Shown here: one piece after another, positions 21,393 through 32,213 of the stretch | Position numbering within the stretch: the first letter of the stretch is position 1 | Layout of the letters: every line of letters starts with the position of its first letter | Source of the DNA: Volutella citrinella | Lineage: Eukaryota > Ascomycota > Sordariomycetes > Hypocreales > Nectriaceae | Assembly: GCA_034401135.1 (NCBI GenBank) | Contig: JAWZSP010000007.1 | Coordinates: 744,001 to 808,000, forward strand | Direction: 5' to 3' | Length of the DNA: 64,000 nucleotides | Notes under the pieces: generated by a model | What the model was told of the DNA's origin: nothing | Seen by the model: the letters and a program-made list of their open reading frames with translations, nothing else | The model's database searches: none | Made by a program: the position numbers and the translations under genes

Positions 21393-22746
21393 CAGGGCAG
21401 GGACAGGCAGGGCTGGTGACAGGGAAGGCGGACAGGGGAGGCCGCGGGCGCAGGGGAGTGTGATGCAAGTGAGGAAAAGTAGTGGACGGGTGTGAGAAGC
21501 CAGAACGTGGATGACGGATGGGCGGCGACAACTTCGACAAGCCAAGCCAAGCTTTGGCCAACCAACCTACCTTACCTCAGCCAACGAAGTCTGTCTGCTC
21601 GGTAGCAAGAGGGGAGGTGGTCGAGTGGGCACCTACCTTCCCAGTCAGTCAGTCAGCCAGCCAGCAACCCAGCCCCAGAGCGAGTAATAGTACCGAAAAG
21701 GCACCTAGCGACAATATTAACCTGGTGGCAATACAGCGCGCATGAAGATTGTGGCAGACAGAGGTCAACGGCATCCGGGTTTCTGCCTATAACATGGTAC
21801 TTGGAATTAAATGCGTACACCATCCACCAGCTCGACACGACGGCATGTAGATGGGGGGTTTAGCACGTACGCGGAAGCAAAACACGGCCAGTCGCAGTGC
21901 GCCGGGTGCTAGGATATTAGTGCCGCCATGTGTAGCCCCGACGGAGCTTGCCTCTATGTCTCTGATTGCGAGCTTGCTTCGTGCCTGTGATGAATTAGTA
22001 GCGGGCGAGGATGGTCGCCTTACAACTGCGCGCATAGACTCCGAGTGGCGGTACCTTCCATTGCCTTACCTTAGTATAAACTACTATACGTACCTGCTGT
22101 ACTAGTCCTGGCGCTGGTGGGGGATGGGGTGGCGTAACGACTGTCATCGGCAGCTTCGCGGTGCTGGTGGAGCCATGACGGGTAGATGGTGCACCGCTAG
22201 AACGAGAAGGCCTGCGCCTGTTCGCTCCCCTCGCTCTCTCGAACTGCAGTCTCTGTTGCCGGCTGCGCCGAAACACTGCCCGTACCCCGTTGACCCTGCC
22301 GTTTAGGTCCTGAAGGCACACGCACACATCACGCGTACTCCGTACCAAGTGTGGCGATCGGCTAGGCGCAGCTTCTGCCATCGCCATCGCCATCGCCCTA
22401 CCCGGAGCAGTGCCGGGCCATCGTTGTCCGTCGTCACTGCTTTCGGTCCTGGCGCCATTGTCGTTCCAGACGCAACGGATGCGACCTAGCGGCCCTAGCC
22501 CGGGAGGTTGATCAGGTTGGCACTTGTCACGCCCGACTTCTTTGCGTGCGCTTAATTTGTGCGACGTAGATACGACTTACTCCAAGTCGTAAGCCATAAT
22601 GGATCCCGAGGTCCCTTGCACACGGCCCGTGATGTGCTGTAACTGCGTTGCAACTCTGCTGTGGGCGCGATTCCTGCCAATAACCAGCATCGTATCCGCA
22701 GCAAAGCCAGGTACCCCGTTTATCGATGGTTCTTCAGGGTACGCAT

Positions 22747-22762
22747 TAGGTAGGTAGGTAGG
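22747..22762. repeat. (TAGG)4 microsatellite
   Basis: Four exact TAGG tetramers in the gene-free interval. Confidence 0.8.
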
Positions 22763-25700
22763 CTGAGCTAGGCCCGGTGAAACGAGGCCAGAGCTCCTCG
22801 CCAGGCCATTTCAAGGGGTGTGTGATAGATGACGATTTTGGCGTGGGGACCAGCCATCTCGCACAGTATACTGCTGTCGTGGTGATAAGTGTGCGAATGT
22901 GTGGGCTGGGTACGCACACAGGAGATGTCCAGTGTCAGTGGCTGCATCGGCTGCAACTCGGGTGCTGCGGGACATATCGAGGGCTCGGTAAGGACAGGTG
23001 AAATAGGGGATTTGCATGCACGTTGCCTAATGTGCCTTGGGATCTTTCTAGGCCAGAGAGCTATCCTTTGCACAACATGGGGTGAAGGGGTTGACAAAAG
23101 TCACAGTGTGCCGATGGGGCTGAGACCCGCGACTCTGGACCGTGCCCGAGAGGTGCCGGCCGAGAGCAACTCCGGCGGGTTGTGGGATCAGCGTGTCGAA
23201 GAGGGTCAGCTTATTACCCCCACAGGTAGGCTATGATTCCCTCGACTATAGCGGCTGGTTAGCGCGTGCCTGCCATTACAGACCACCCTAACCCTCCCGT
23301 CCAGTCTCCAGATCCTCTTCCCCTAAACCTAATACGGGTACTCACTCCCATCAGGTTATCATTGACTCGAGTGTGTCTGCACGTTAGTGTCCGTAGTACG
23401 GGCATGTTTACCTGGCTATGCCTGGCGATAGGCCTCTAACAGGCCCTCCCACTGCCAATTGGAATTGGTGTCTAGACGCTAGGTGCGATACTCCGACCAT
23501 CCCGGTGTTACTATGCAACTGCACTGGACAGTCTAAGCTACATGCCTTAGTACTCAACTTGCGTGTCCAACTCCTGCACTCTGGGGCTGCTCGGGTCAAT
23601 GTCCCTTGCTCCCCGTCTAGTTTCCACGTAAGTGCACGCGCTGGTTGGCTCTGGGAAATTCGGCACTGGGTTGGGCAGGCTTGATGAGCCACTCCACTTC
23701 TACCCGCTGCGCGGTATCACTACATCCAATTTACGCATCTGCATATGTTCTCCTTAATCGACTACCACTAGTAGCATCTACTGGTATTCTGTTCCCGGTG
23801 TGGGGAATAAAGAGGCGGTGGAAGACGACCACTAGTTGGGACTTGGGAGGCCGTGGAGGTCTCAGGAGATATGATTTACACCCACCTGACACTAACTACC
23901 ACGTTAGGTGCCTACTAACTACCAGGAAAGTACCTGATGGGCCCAATTCTTAGGCGCTTTCCACGTCTGGGCCACGTACCCACCAGCATGCCGCGATGCC
24001 TGTATGCACCTGTAGGAATCAATCGATAGCGATGGGGAAACATGGCAGGAGCATGGAATGGGGTAGAGCTGAATGTGAGCTGAGGCAACACCACATCAGC
24101 CCTTCCTCTCTGAGACAAACGAACAGAGACGGCTTTCCATACTATCACACGATGGGTGGTCTAGCCTGAGCTTGGGCCGCATGTTTACGCACTCTCCTCC
24201 TACTCGGCCCATGCCACTCCAAAGTTCGGTGCAGTCTGCAGCCACTCTGCAAGTTCCCCTTGACTAACCACGCGACGTCTGCTGCCCCTGCGGAGGCAAA
24301 TTGCTCGCCAAGGGAAAAATCTCGAGCCTTCTCGGCTTGTGAGGGCGTATATGTGCCGCTCTATAGACTCCAGGCGCTCATGCAGCATGGCCTCTCACCG
24401 TCACAACCGCCCATATTCGCTTGTTCTCTATTCGATCCAGACTGCAAGATAAACCACCCACCGAGTCCAATCGAGGCTAGTCGCCCAGACCAACAACCTT
24501 ACCTGGATCGACTGGCGGACGGCGTTTTCAGCGTATGCAGTGTTGGTCAATTATTGCCAGAGATTCATGCACTCCACACCGCAGCCACCACGGGCCGGGG
24601 TTAAGCTGCTGGTCCCCTTGATGGCCGGCCGAGCCGTGAGTGATGTGAAGCAAAAATTGAGGACCCAGCATCAGCAGGCATTCTTCTCACCGTGCTGGTA
24701 CATCCATTCATCAGGAACAGCGGGTGCAGCCTATTAACTAGGTACGGGGTTTGAGGTGCCGACGCGCCCCAGATGCCTGACAATATGCCAGAAACCGACT
24801 AGAGTTTCCAGGCGCACATGCCAGAAGCCACACTATGATGCAGAGGCTGCAGGTGTTCCTGTCAGCCCGCCGCCATGCTGCTATGGCTGCCCATCTAACC
24901 AGATACGTAGCTTCCCAACTAACGGAGGCGAGCAACAACACTCCAGCGGACATTGGCGCTTTGGCTAGCATGGCACGTCGTCATACCCTTGTTGTCGCAT
25001 CCCGGGTTCCCACGACTTGGGTCTTCATCAACGGCATTTGCTACACTGCATGGCCATGTGGATGCTCTCCTCACAGGGCGTCGCTTGGCATGCCAAGTTG
25101 TCTCGTATTATGATGAATCTGCCAAACCAGTATCTGCTAGGCTAGGACGGGCGACTCGGAGGTCGACCTAGAATCTCTCGTCTTGTTACCGACATCATGG
25201 CTCGAGCGCCACAGCATCCACTATCCTTGAAGCCATGCCCCACAGCCTTCCCCGTGTACTCTGTGCCATCAACCAAAACTACTTTGGCCGCCAAATGTGC
25301 TAACGGTTCTGATACTGACCTGCAGCAGCCAGCTGTGTTCCGCACTCCTCAGACCTCCACTTGCTCCAGTGCCATGGGGACTCCCGCTAATTTGTCGAAC
25401 AGACTCCACCCCATGCACCTAGCTTACGCGGATCCACAAGAGGAACCCCGCTGTGGTCGGCAGGCGTGTTGTCCAGCAATCTCCATGCACACGCTGGCCA
25501 CATCCTCATCGGGAGCACCAAACAATGAGACATGGTGAAGGAGAGGAATTTAGGATATATTGCGGCATTGGGAATTGAAATCAGACATTGGGCCTGTTTC
25601 CCAATGCCTAGGCGTGGGCTAAATAATCACCAAATTTCACATACAGCCACCAGCATGCGCCGTCTCCGATTCAATAGACTTAGACACCACTCCTCGAGGT

Positions 25701-27385
25701 CGTGATCCATGAGGACACGGAAGTAGCCGACGCAGGTACCGTCTAACGAAACGACGGTTGAGTCCACATGGTACACACAAGGAGCTCCATTTCGTCCAAA
25801 CCGGCCGAGAAGACTGCCCCGAATAATCACCAAATCACATCCCAATAGCGTGGCGTGGCAACATCCCACATCTCACGACCGACTCATACATACTACACTC
25901 CCTAGTGCCCGTCTGCGCCCACCTCAACGTAGCCTGCCTAACATGGCTTCAGAGGCGCCATTCTAGCTTCCAAAGGCAATGCCTCGAACAATCCACCTCG
26001 GGAACGAACAATAAGCACTCAGCGTCACTGATCCAAAGTTCCGAACTCGGCCCACTAGTAGTAGTCACCTACCAAGAACCCTTGTCCCAGCTGCCTTCCC
26101 TGATGCTAGCCTCGAACTTTCTTTCAATGCTTGGGAGGCGCTCCAACAACAGTGCACAGGGACAGGTACAAGGCGCCATCTTCCGCCCTATCTGTTTGGG
26201 AAGGTACCTGCACCCGCACACCCGGTCCACTACCTACTCGTCGAAGAATTAGTCGTTTGCTGCGCTTACGTACCATCCCGCCAGCCATCATGGAAGGGTC
26301 GCCGAGCCGTCGTTTCGTCGGGGCAAGTCCGTTGACACATCCCACGCGGGCTTTGTGCCACAGCCATTTGCAAGGGAAAACATTGATCTCGTTCCCTCCG
26401 TCCGCCAAAAGAGGAAAGACAGACGAATTGGCAGGCTCGGCACCTGTTACAAGTACTAGGAGTTCGACCAGCTGTGCCCCCTCGTTCGTGCCGATTGATG
26501 TCACATGTCGAAAAAGAGCCGGTAACAGCACCGAAGCAGTGCTGCCATGAAAGAAGCCGAGGCTGAGCTTAGCCAACAATGTGCCCGCTTGGCCAGTGCG
26601 CTCGCCGCCCTGGTCCCTGGCGTCGGCCAACGGGTTAGGTAGGTACCTGGGTATCCATCCGTATTACACTGGGCCAGTGCCTGGTTTTGGCGGGCATGCA
26701 CCAGCGGCTCCACGTACCCACAACCCCAATGGAATTCCACAGCCCACTGTCTCCTAGAGGCTAATCCCAGACAGCCTGGCGACACAGCACAAACCACATC
26801 GGACGGAATAATAGCTCCTACACACTGGAGGTTTCAGCACCTGGTCGCATCCAATGCCTCCAATTCGCTTCATCTCGCAGGCCTGCCAGATACCACTGAG
26901 CATGTGCGAATAGATGCTGCATGTGCTACATGATGAGCTCACCCGAGCATCTTCTAGATCACTTTCGGTAACCAAATTAAGGTAAGTTGGCACACGCCAG
27001 GGTTGCATATCGGGACTTGCCAGCATGTTTCATTGGTGAAGCGGTCATGACCATGCACCCTAGCAAATGTGCCATGCCCATCAGACACTTGCCCCTTGAG
27101 ACTGTCGGCCGTGAGCTTACTGGCTGTCCGTCGACTGCCGCTCAAGGGCACGGTTTCCAAGTCTGCAGCGCATATCAAGCCTCCTCACCCCAGGCCCGCC
27201 AGTAAGCAGTGGACTGTGGTTGGTTCCGTGCCAGGCGATGCCCCTTTTACCCCAGGCCAGATGCGACCCCAAGCCAGATACGACCCTGGCAAGGTTGCTT
27301 CCCGTCCTTTGTGATGTGCGAATTTGCGCTGTTCCCGTTGTGCTCACACAGGACATCGCCGTGGTCCTACACCCAGCGCAATCGC

Positions 27386-27417
27386 CGCCGCCGCCACCAC
27401 CACTCCCACCACCATTA
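27386..27417. repeat. CCG/CCA triplet run
   Basis: An imperfect trinucleotide stretch (CGCCGCCGCCGCCACCACC, then similar triplets) without a supported reading frame. Confidence 0.6.
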
Positions 27418-28572
27418 TCATGGCTGATATCGCCTTGTCGTATCACACCTCGTCACGCCACAGCCAGCAATGGCTTTTTTAAAGCTTCTTGTAGGGCCTG
27501 GATCGAGTAATCACTTCGCCTCGCGTGGCCTGTAATGTCCTCCTAGTGCCCGTTGCACCTAGCTTCCAGCAGACTCGGCCGAAGCCAAGGCGAAAACTAA
27601 CAAGTGGACAAGGCTATTTCAATTAGCCATGAAAGTGTAGCACTCCATGGTCGGCATTACTCTGGCTTAGGCCGGATACTTGTGGTCCTCCCCCCAGCGG
27701 CTTCTGGGCGCCTTCGATGCAGGGGGTGGGGCGGCACGAGGCTGGCCGGTGGTTCGCCCTGTGCTCCATCGAGATTCCCGAAGCTGCGTAAGGGCTCCGA
27801 CGCCCCGTACCTAATGCACCGCCTCGATTCTGCTATGTATGCCAGAAACCCCACCTTCCATAAAGTCTGAATCATTCCACCGAATTTGTCATCCATATCG
27901 GACGTCGGGCGATGCTCCGAAGAGACGTCGAGTCAGCCAGAGTGACTCGTCGATAGCTCTGAGGAGTGGCAATTACCCGGTCCGGGTGAGTAGGTAGTTG
28001 CCTCCGTGCAACCCAGCCCACGTCTCCCGCTGTGGGAGACACGTGCTCCACGCCTGGAGAATTGCTCTAGCGGGACACTGCGACGCTGTACTACAACTAC
28101 AACCACTAAAGCTCCTGCCAATCCCTCTCAGGCTTGCTGCCTGTGGTTGTTGCACTGCAGGTGTTCCACTGCAGGTGCTGCTCAGTTGCCCGACATGGAT
28201 GGGCTGCTGGGAAGACGTACCCTACTAATCCTTTGTCACGTTGTGTGCCCTGCGTTCTTGTGGCGGTGCATCCCCATTCGACATGCCATATTCCCCCAGT
28301 CCGCTTAGCGCAAATGCCTGAGGCGTCCAGTTGGCTGATGACTGGCCTCCCGAACTTGCTCACAAACAGAAGTTGCAACCACGCGCTTCTTCGGCCCGGG
28401 CAGAAGCCGACAGTCTGGAACGCTGCGAGGCGCCTTGTAATGTCCCGTGCGTGGGTGGAAGGACAATTAGGCGCCTGGATACAATGTCGGGTAACACTTA
28501 GTGCTTCGGCGAGTTAGCCGATGCGTGTCTTCTCTAAAACGGACATAGGTACTAGTAGGTACCTATTCGTGT

Positions 28573-28580
28573 TATATAAG
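28573..28580 (+). promoter_or_regulatory. TATA box upstream of CIA2
   Basis: TATATAAG about 360 bp upstream of the CIA2 ATG. If used, the 5' leader would be over 300 nt and include an upstream ORF. Confidence 0.45.
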
Positions 28581-28655
28581 AGGCTCAGTACGAAGAAGTG
28601 AATTCGCGCGCGCGGGGAGGTACCTCGCTCCGGTGTGAGGAACCACGCCTCACAG

Positions 28656-28823
28656 ATGTGGCGTCATGCGGCCAAATCTTCACCTCCGCATCATCCAACG
28701 TCCCTCAAACAACATCCCGGCCCAGACGCAAGAACCCTTCAGCGACCAGACCACCACCACCACCCTAGTTTCACGCCTGTGCTGCCCGATAACTCCACCA
28801 AGCAATCTCTTTGCCACCGGTAG
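28656..28823 (+). other. Upstream ORF in the CIA2 leader (55 codons)
   Basis: An ATG-initiated ORF begins about 80 bp after the TATA box and ends 111 bp before the CIA2 start codon. His/Pro-rich, with no family. It would be translated before CIA2 unless the leader is spliced or transcription starts downstream. Confidence 0.35.
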
Positions 28824-28934
28824 TCATACTCGGCTTTGGTCCCCGTCTTGACGCTGTGTGGCCTCGTAATCTCACCTACCTTGGACAGCCTGCCCTCAGT
28901 CTTCCACACCTGTGCTCACCTCGCCTTGCTCACA

Positions 28935-29713
28935 ATGGCGGCCCTAGACAACGCCAACCCGACCATTCTCAGCGCTTCTCAGTTACCCACCCGCCAAAAG
29001 AAGGTTTCCCCCCGGAAAGGCCCCGAATCCCAGTACAACGAGGTGGTTTTCGCCAAACCCTCGTATCTAGCACGCCCTTTTTGCACTCAAAGCGCTGTGT
29101 CTTGGCCTCGCAATGATGATTGGCAGGACGAGTATGCCGCCGAAGCCATAGATGAACAGGAAATTTATGGTAAGCTCAAAGCCTTCTCGTTGCTCGCACC
29201 TTAGCCTGTGGTCCTTCTCAGTCACATCATCACTATGCCTTTAATTATACAATTCTCTTTTCACGTGGAGCTCCCCGGCGGCGCCTCGACCATGCCGCAA
29301 CCCTAAAATGGTTGCTCATTAATTGGAAACTAGATCTCATCTCAACTATCTCAGACCCTGAGCATCCCGTCTCGCTAGGACAGCTCTCTGTTATTAACCT
29401 CTCGGACATACATATCAATCCGCCACCGAAGGCTGGCGTCCCAGATCCTAACACCATTGTCCAGGTGTCTGTGGAGATCACGCCCACCATCACTCACTGC
29501 TCTTTGGCCACAGTCATCGGTCTCGGTGTCCGAGTCCGCCTCGAACAAGCACTACCGCCAAATTACAGGGTTGATGTGACGTGCAAGGAGAATAGCCACA
29601 ACCAAGATGACCAGGTAAACAAACAACTTGGCGACAAGGAACGTGTTGCCGCGGCGCTAGAGAACGACACGCTCAAGGGGGTACTTGACAAAATGCTGGA
29701 AACTTGCGCTTGA
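28935..29713 (+). CDS. CIA2: MIP18 family Fe-S assembly targeting protein Cia2
   Basis: Two exons, 28935-29169 and 29334-29713, coding for 204 aa. The intron is 164 nt, with donor GTAAGC and acceptor CTAG. The MIP18/DUF59 domain starts right at the junction (EIYDLISTISDPEHP) and continues through VSVEITPTITHCS and VNKQLGDKERVAAALEN, all signatures of CIA2/FAM96B. C134 in THCS is the conserved reactive cysteine. CIA2 works with Cia1 and Mms19 to insert Fe-S clusters into cytosolic and nuclear apoproteins such as DNA polymerases and helicases. The N-terminal 75 residues are a variable basic extension. The gene converges on SNU114 across 2.5 kb. Confidence 0.93.
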
Positions 29714-32213
29714 TCGACCAGCCCTGGGTTCCAGTACCCAGAGAGATCGACATGCCTTTCGCAGGCATTCCGCGCGCTGGCTATATGTGCCATACCCTGG
29801 CCGATATGTACCTCCACCGAGCCAAATGCCGTCCAGTCCGCGTCATCGGCACGGAATGTGCCGAGGGAGGATATCTGTAGGGGATGAAGCAGTCGAAACA
29901 ATTTCCGGCGATCAGGTCATTCACATTACTTCAATGCGCAAGACCCCAAGAGCAAGTCTTTGTGGGGCTGTCCACTCTCGTTTGCATTGAAACTCGCCAG
30001 GCTGGTTAGCAGTCTCTTCTTGGCATCTTGCAGAATGGACAAATTTCGGTTGGCTTGAGAGGGGCAGCAGTTCTAAAGAAGCGCCTCCTCCTGGGCAATC
30101 ATCATCACCTCCAAAAACGACACTAATTTCGATGTTAACTTGAACCTCCTATATCTCCCACTTGGGTGATGAGCATTGAGAGCCCGACTTGCGATGTGCT
30201 TTCCGCTTCCGTACCCCTGACTACTCTGGTCAATCGACACCCCCCACTCGACCTTGAATACGATTACACTTGAGCGAGGGCTTGGCTCCTTGTCTTACGC
30301 TATGCCAATCCCACGTGCGAACTAATTCCTTCAGCGTCTTACGACCCAAGCCGGGCACTTTATCGGTTCATCCTGCAAATCCATATATTTGTCGCGTGAC
30401 CTGGACGGATGGATAGACAAGTAGGCAGGGCCCGCCAATAGTTCTGGCTCGTACGCGTCCCGGGCATCAATCCAAGCCACCATTTCTTGAATGAGTAATG
30501 ACGCCCAGCGAGTATGGGGAGGGAACCCAGGTACCAGACGGAGAAGCACTAAGAAATACGTATTGCGGATGCGCGGAACACAGATACAAATCATAGTTGC
30601 GACTCTCGACATCACATGCGACAAGGCAAATTCGAGCTAGCCCTCCACCAACGGTCGAAAACAGAATTACCTGAATATGGCAATGTACTGCGGGCCGACG
30701 GCGATTTGGAAATTGGTAAAATGCCAGTGCCCGCAGCTAGCATGGATTGCTTGGGATGCAAAATCCGGGGTTGCGCCCGCTGCGATGAACAGCCACATGG
30801 TTGAAAATCCCGTGCTGCTGGGAACGCTTATTCTGCCGCCAGCTGTCTGAAAAGATCTGCGGAGAAAGCTGCAGACTCGTGGTGTCGTCGTCGATCAAGC
30901 CATCGCGTGATCCGTCAAGCACCCTAAACGGTGTGGAATGATGTCTGTTTGTTGACAGAGTCTCTTCCTCTCTCACCTCCTCCACTGTGCAATTAGTCAC
31001 ATCGGTGAAAGAGATAAGTATTAGCTGCCTTGCTTGGCGTCGTGGCCCCTTCTCTTCCCTTGGTATCTACTACTTTTGACCTCAGCTCAGTCTACCATGT
31101 CCATCCTCGGCTCAGGTTCAAGAATCCCTGGAGCAAAAATTAGGATCTCATCCCCAGCCTGTCATCTCGACACCACTGACCACCCACCTGTCAAGCCCTA
31201 CATGTCTGTCATTGAGTCAGCATCGCCAGGCATCGATCCCTGGTCGCGAACCAAAGGCGCGTTTCTGCCAACACACACCCCAGTTCATGTACCATCCATC
31301 CCAGCCACCCCGTTCGTCTCGTGGCCGCTGCGCTGCCTCGATTCACTGACGCAGCACAACGTCTTATTGAGGGGTCGTTGTGCGCCCCGTCCGCCCCCTT
31401 TGTCACTCCCTTTCCTCCGGCACATCAGACATGCACCTGGCAGTCACGCACACACCTCGACACCCCCCAAGGACGGTGCTCCGTACTTAGCACTACAATT
31501 AAGAGATTAAAAGAGATCCCTTTTGTTGATGGGGACCATCGGTCGAGGTGGGGGCCGGATGCCTTCACGACGAGGAGCGGCGGAGCCTTGCCTAGATCCT
31601 TTGGACGAGGGCATGCCCTGTTAGCTGGGCACCATCCTTTATGCTCTCAGTGGGCCGTTGTTTTGCCCTGGCGAAACTGAGGTCCAAGTGGATAAGGCCC
31701 CCCCTCCCCCCAGCGAAACTGAGCTTCAAGGGGCTACGTATCAGAACACCCGTACATGTACAACAGGACAGGGCTAGGCAGTGGGCACTTGACGGAGCCT
31801 TCCGCGAGTCCCGCTCTGCCCCAGGACGAAGCGATTTGAGCCTAGCTTCTGGGCGCCGGCTAGCTGTTTTACGTTGCACAAGGCACGAACGCGGACTCGC
31901 GGGTTCACCCGTGGAGGGTGGGACACATGGCATGAGGGACAGGGTCAGTCTTGTTCGTTACTCAAATCATTGCTTGCCATCGCCAGCCGCCTCTGTCGCC
32001 AAAGGCGGCCCATGCCGCAAGCACCGCTGCGTCGTTCTTTCTTGTCTATTCTTCATGCATCCTAGTCAGGTTCAACTGCGACAGCTGGCCTCTGCGTCCT
32101 TCATTATGTAGTATCCATGTCGACAACTTCCCCTGGTCGTCTTGGCCTTGAACGAGCTCCTGGCGTGGCGTTCGCACACGCCTGACTCCGGTGATATGGC
32201 GCCGGATCTCTTC
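29714..32213. other. 2.5 kb intergenic spacer between convergent CIA2 and SNU114
   Basis: No supported gene. A minus ORF at 30331-30624 and a plus ORF at 31034-31510 (hydrophobic N-terminus, then low-complexity Pro/Ser/His) were examined and not accepted. Confidence 0.5.

Larger units (their letters stand above)
20667..28934. other. 8.3 kb gene-free interval
   Basis: This lies between the divergent transcription factor (minus) and CIA2 (plus). All ORFs here are short (under 170 codons), lack codon bias and match nothing I recognise. Base composition is not AT-rich, so RIP-degraded transposons are not evident. It contains a 12-bp tandem repeat (21345-21392), a (TAGG)4 run (22747-22762), CCATCG triplets near 22378-22397, a CCG/CCA triplet run (27386-27417) and many AGGTA/GGTACC words. 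The right end carries the CIA2 TATA box and leader. Confidence 0.5.

Noticed and set aside
26124..26630. 168-codon minus ORF in the gene desert
   Set aside because: No recognisable family and overlapping ORFs of similar length on the opposite strand.
20667..28934. RIP-degraded transposon island
   Set aside because: Composition is not AT-rich, and no transposase, reverse transcriptase or terminal repeat is visible.
30331..30624. 97-codon minus ORF ending PIKCPAWVVRR
   Set aside because: Reads somewhat protein-like but has no homology I recognise and no supporting exons.
31034..31510. 158-codon plus ORF with hydrophobic N-terminus resembling a signal peptide
   Set aside because: The rest is Pro/Ser/His low complexity without cysteine pattern or family; no promoter or splice support.
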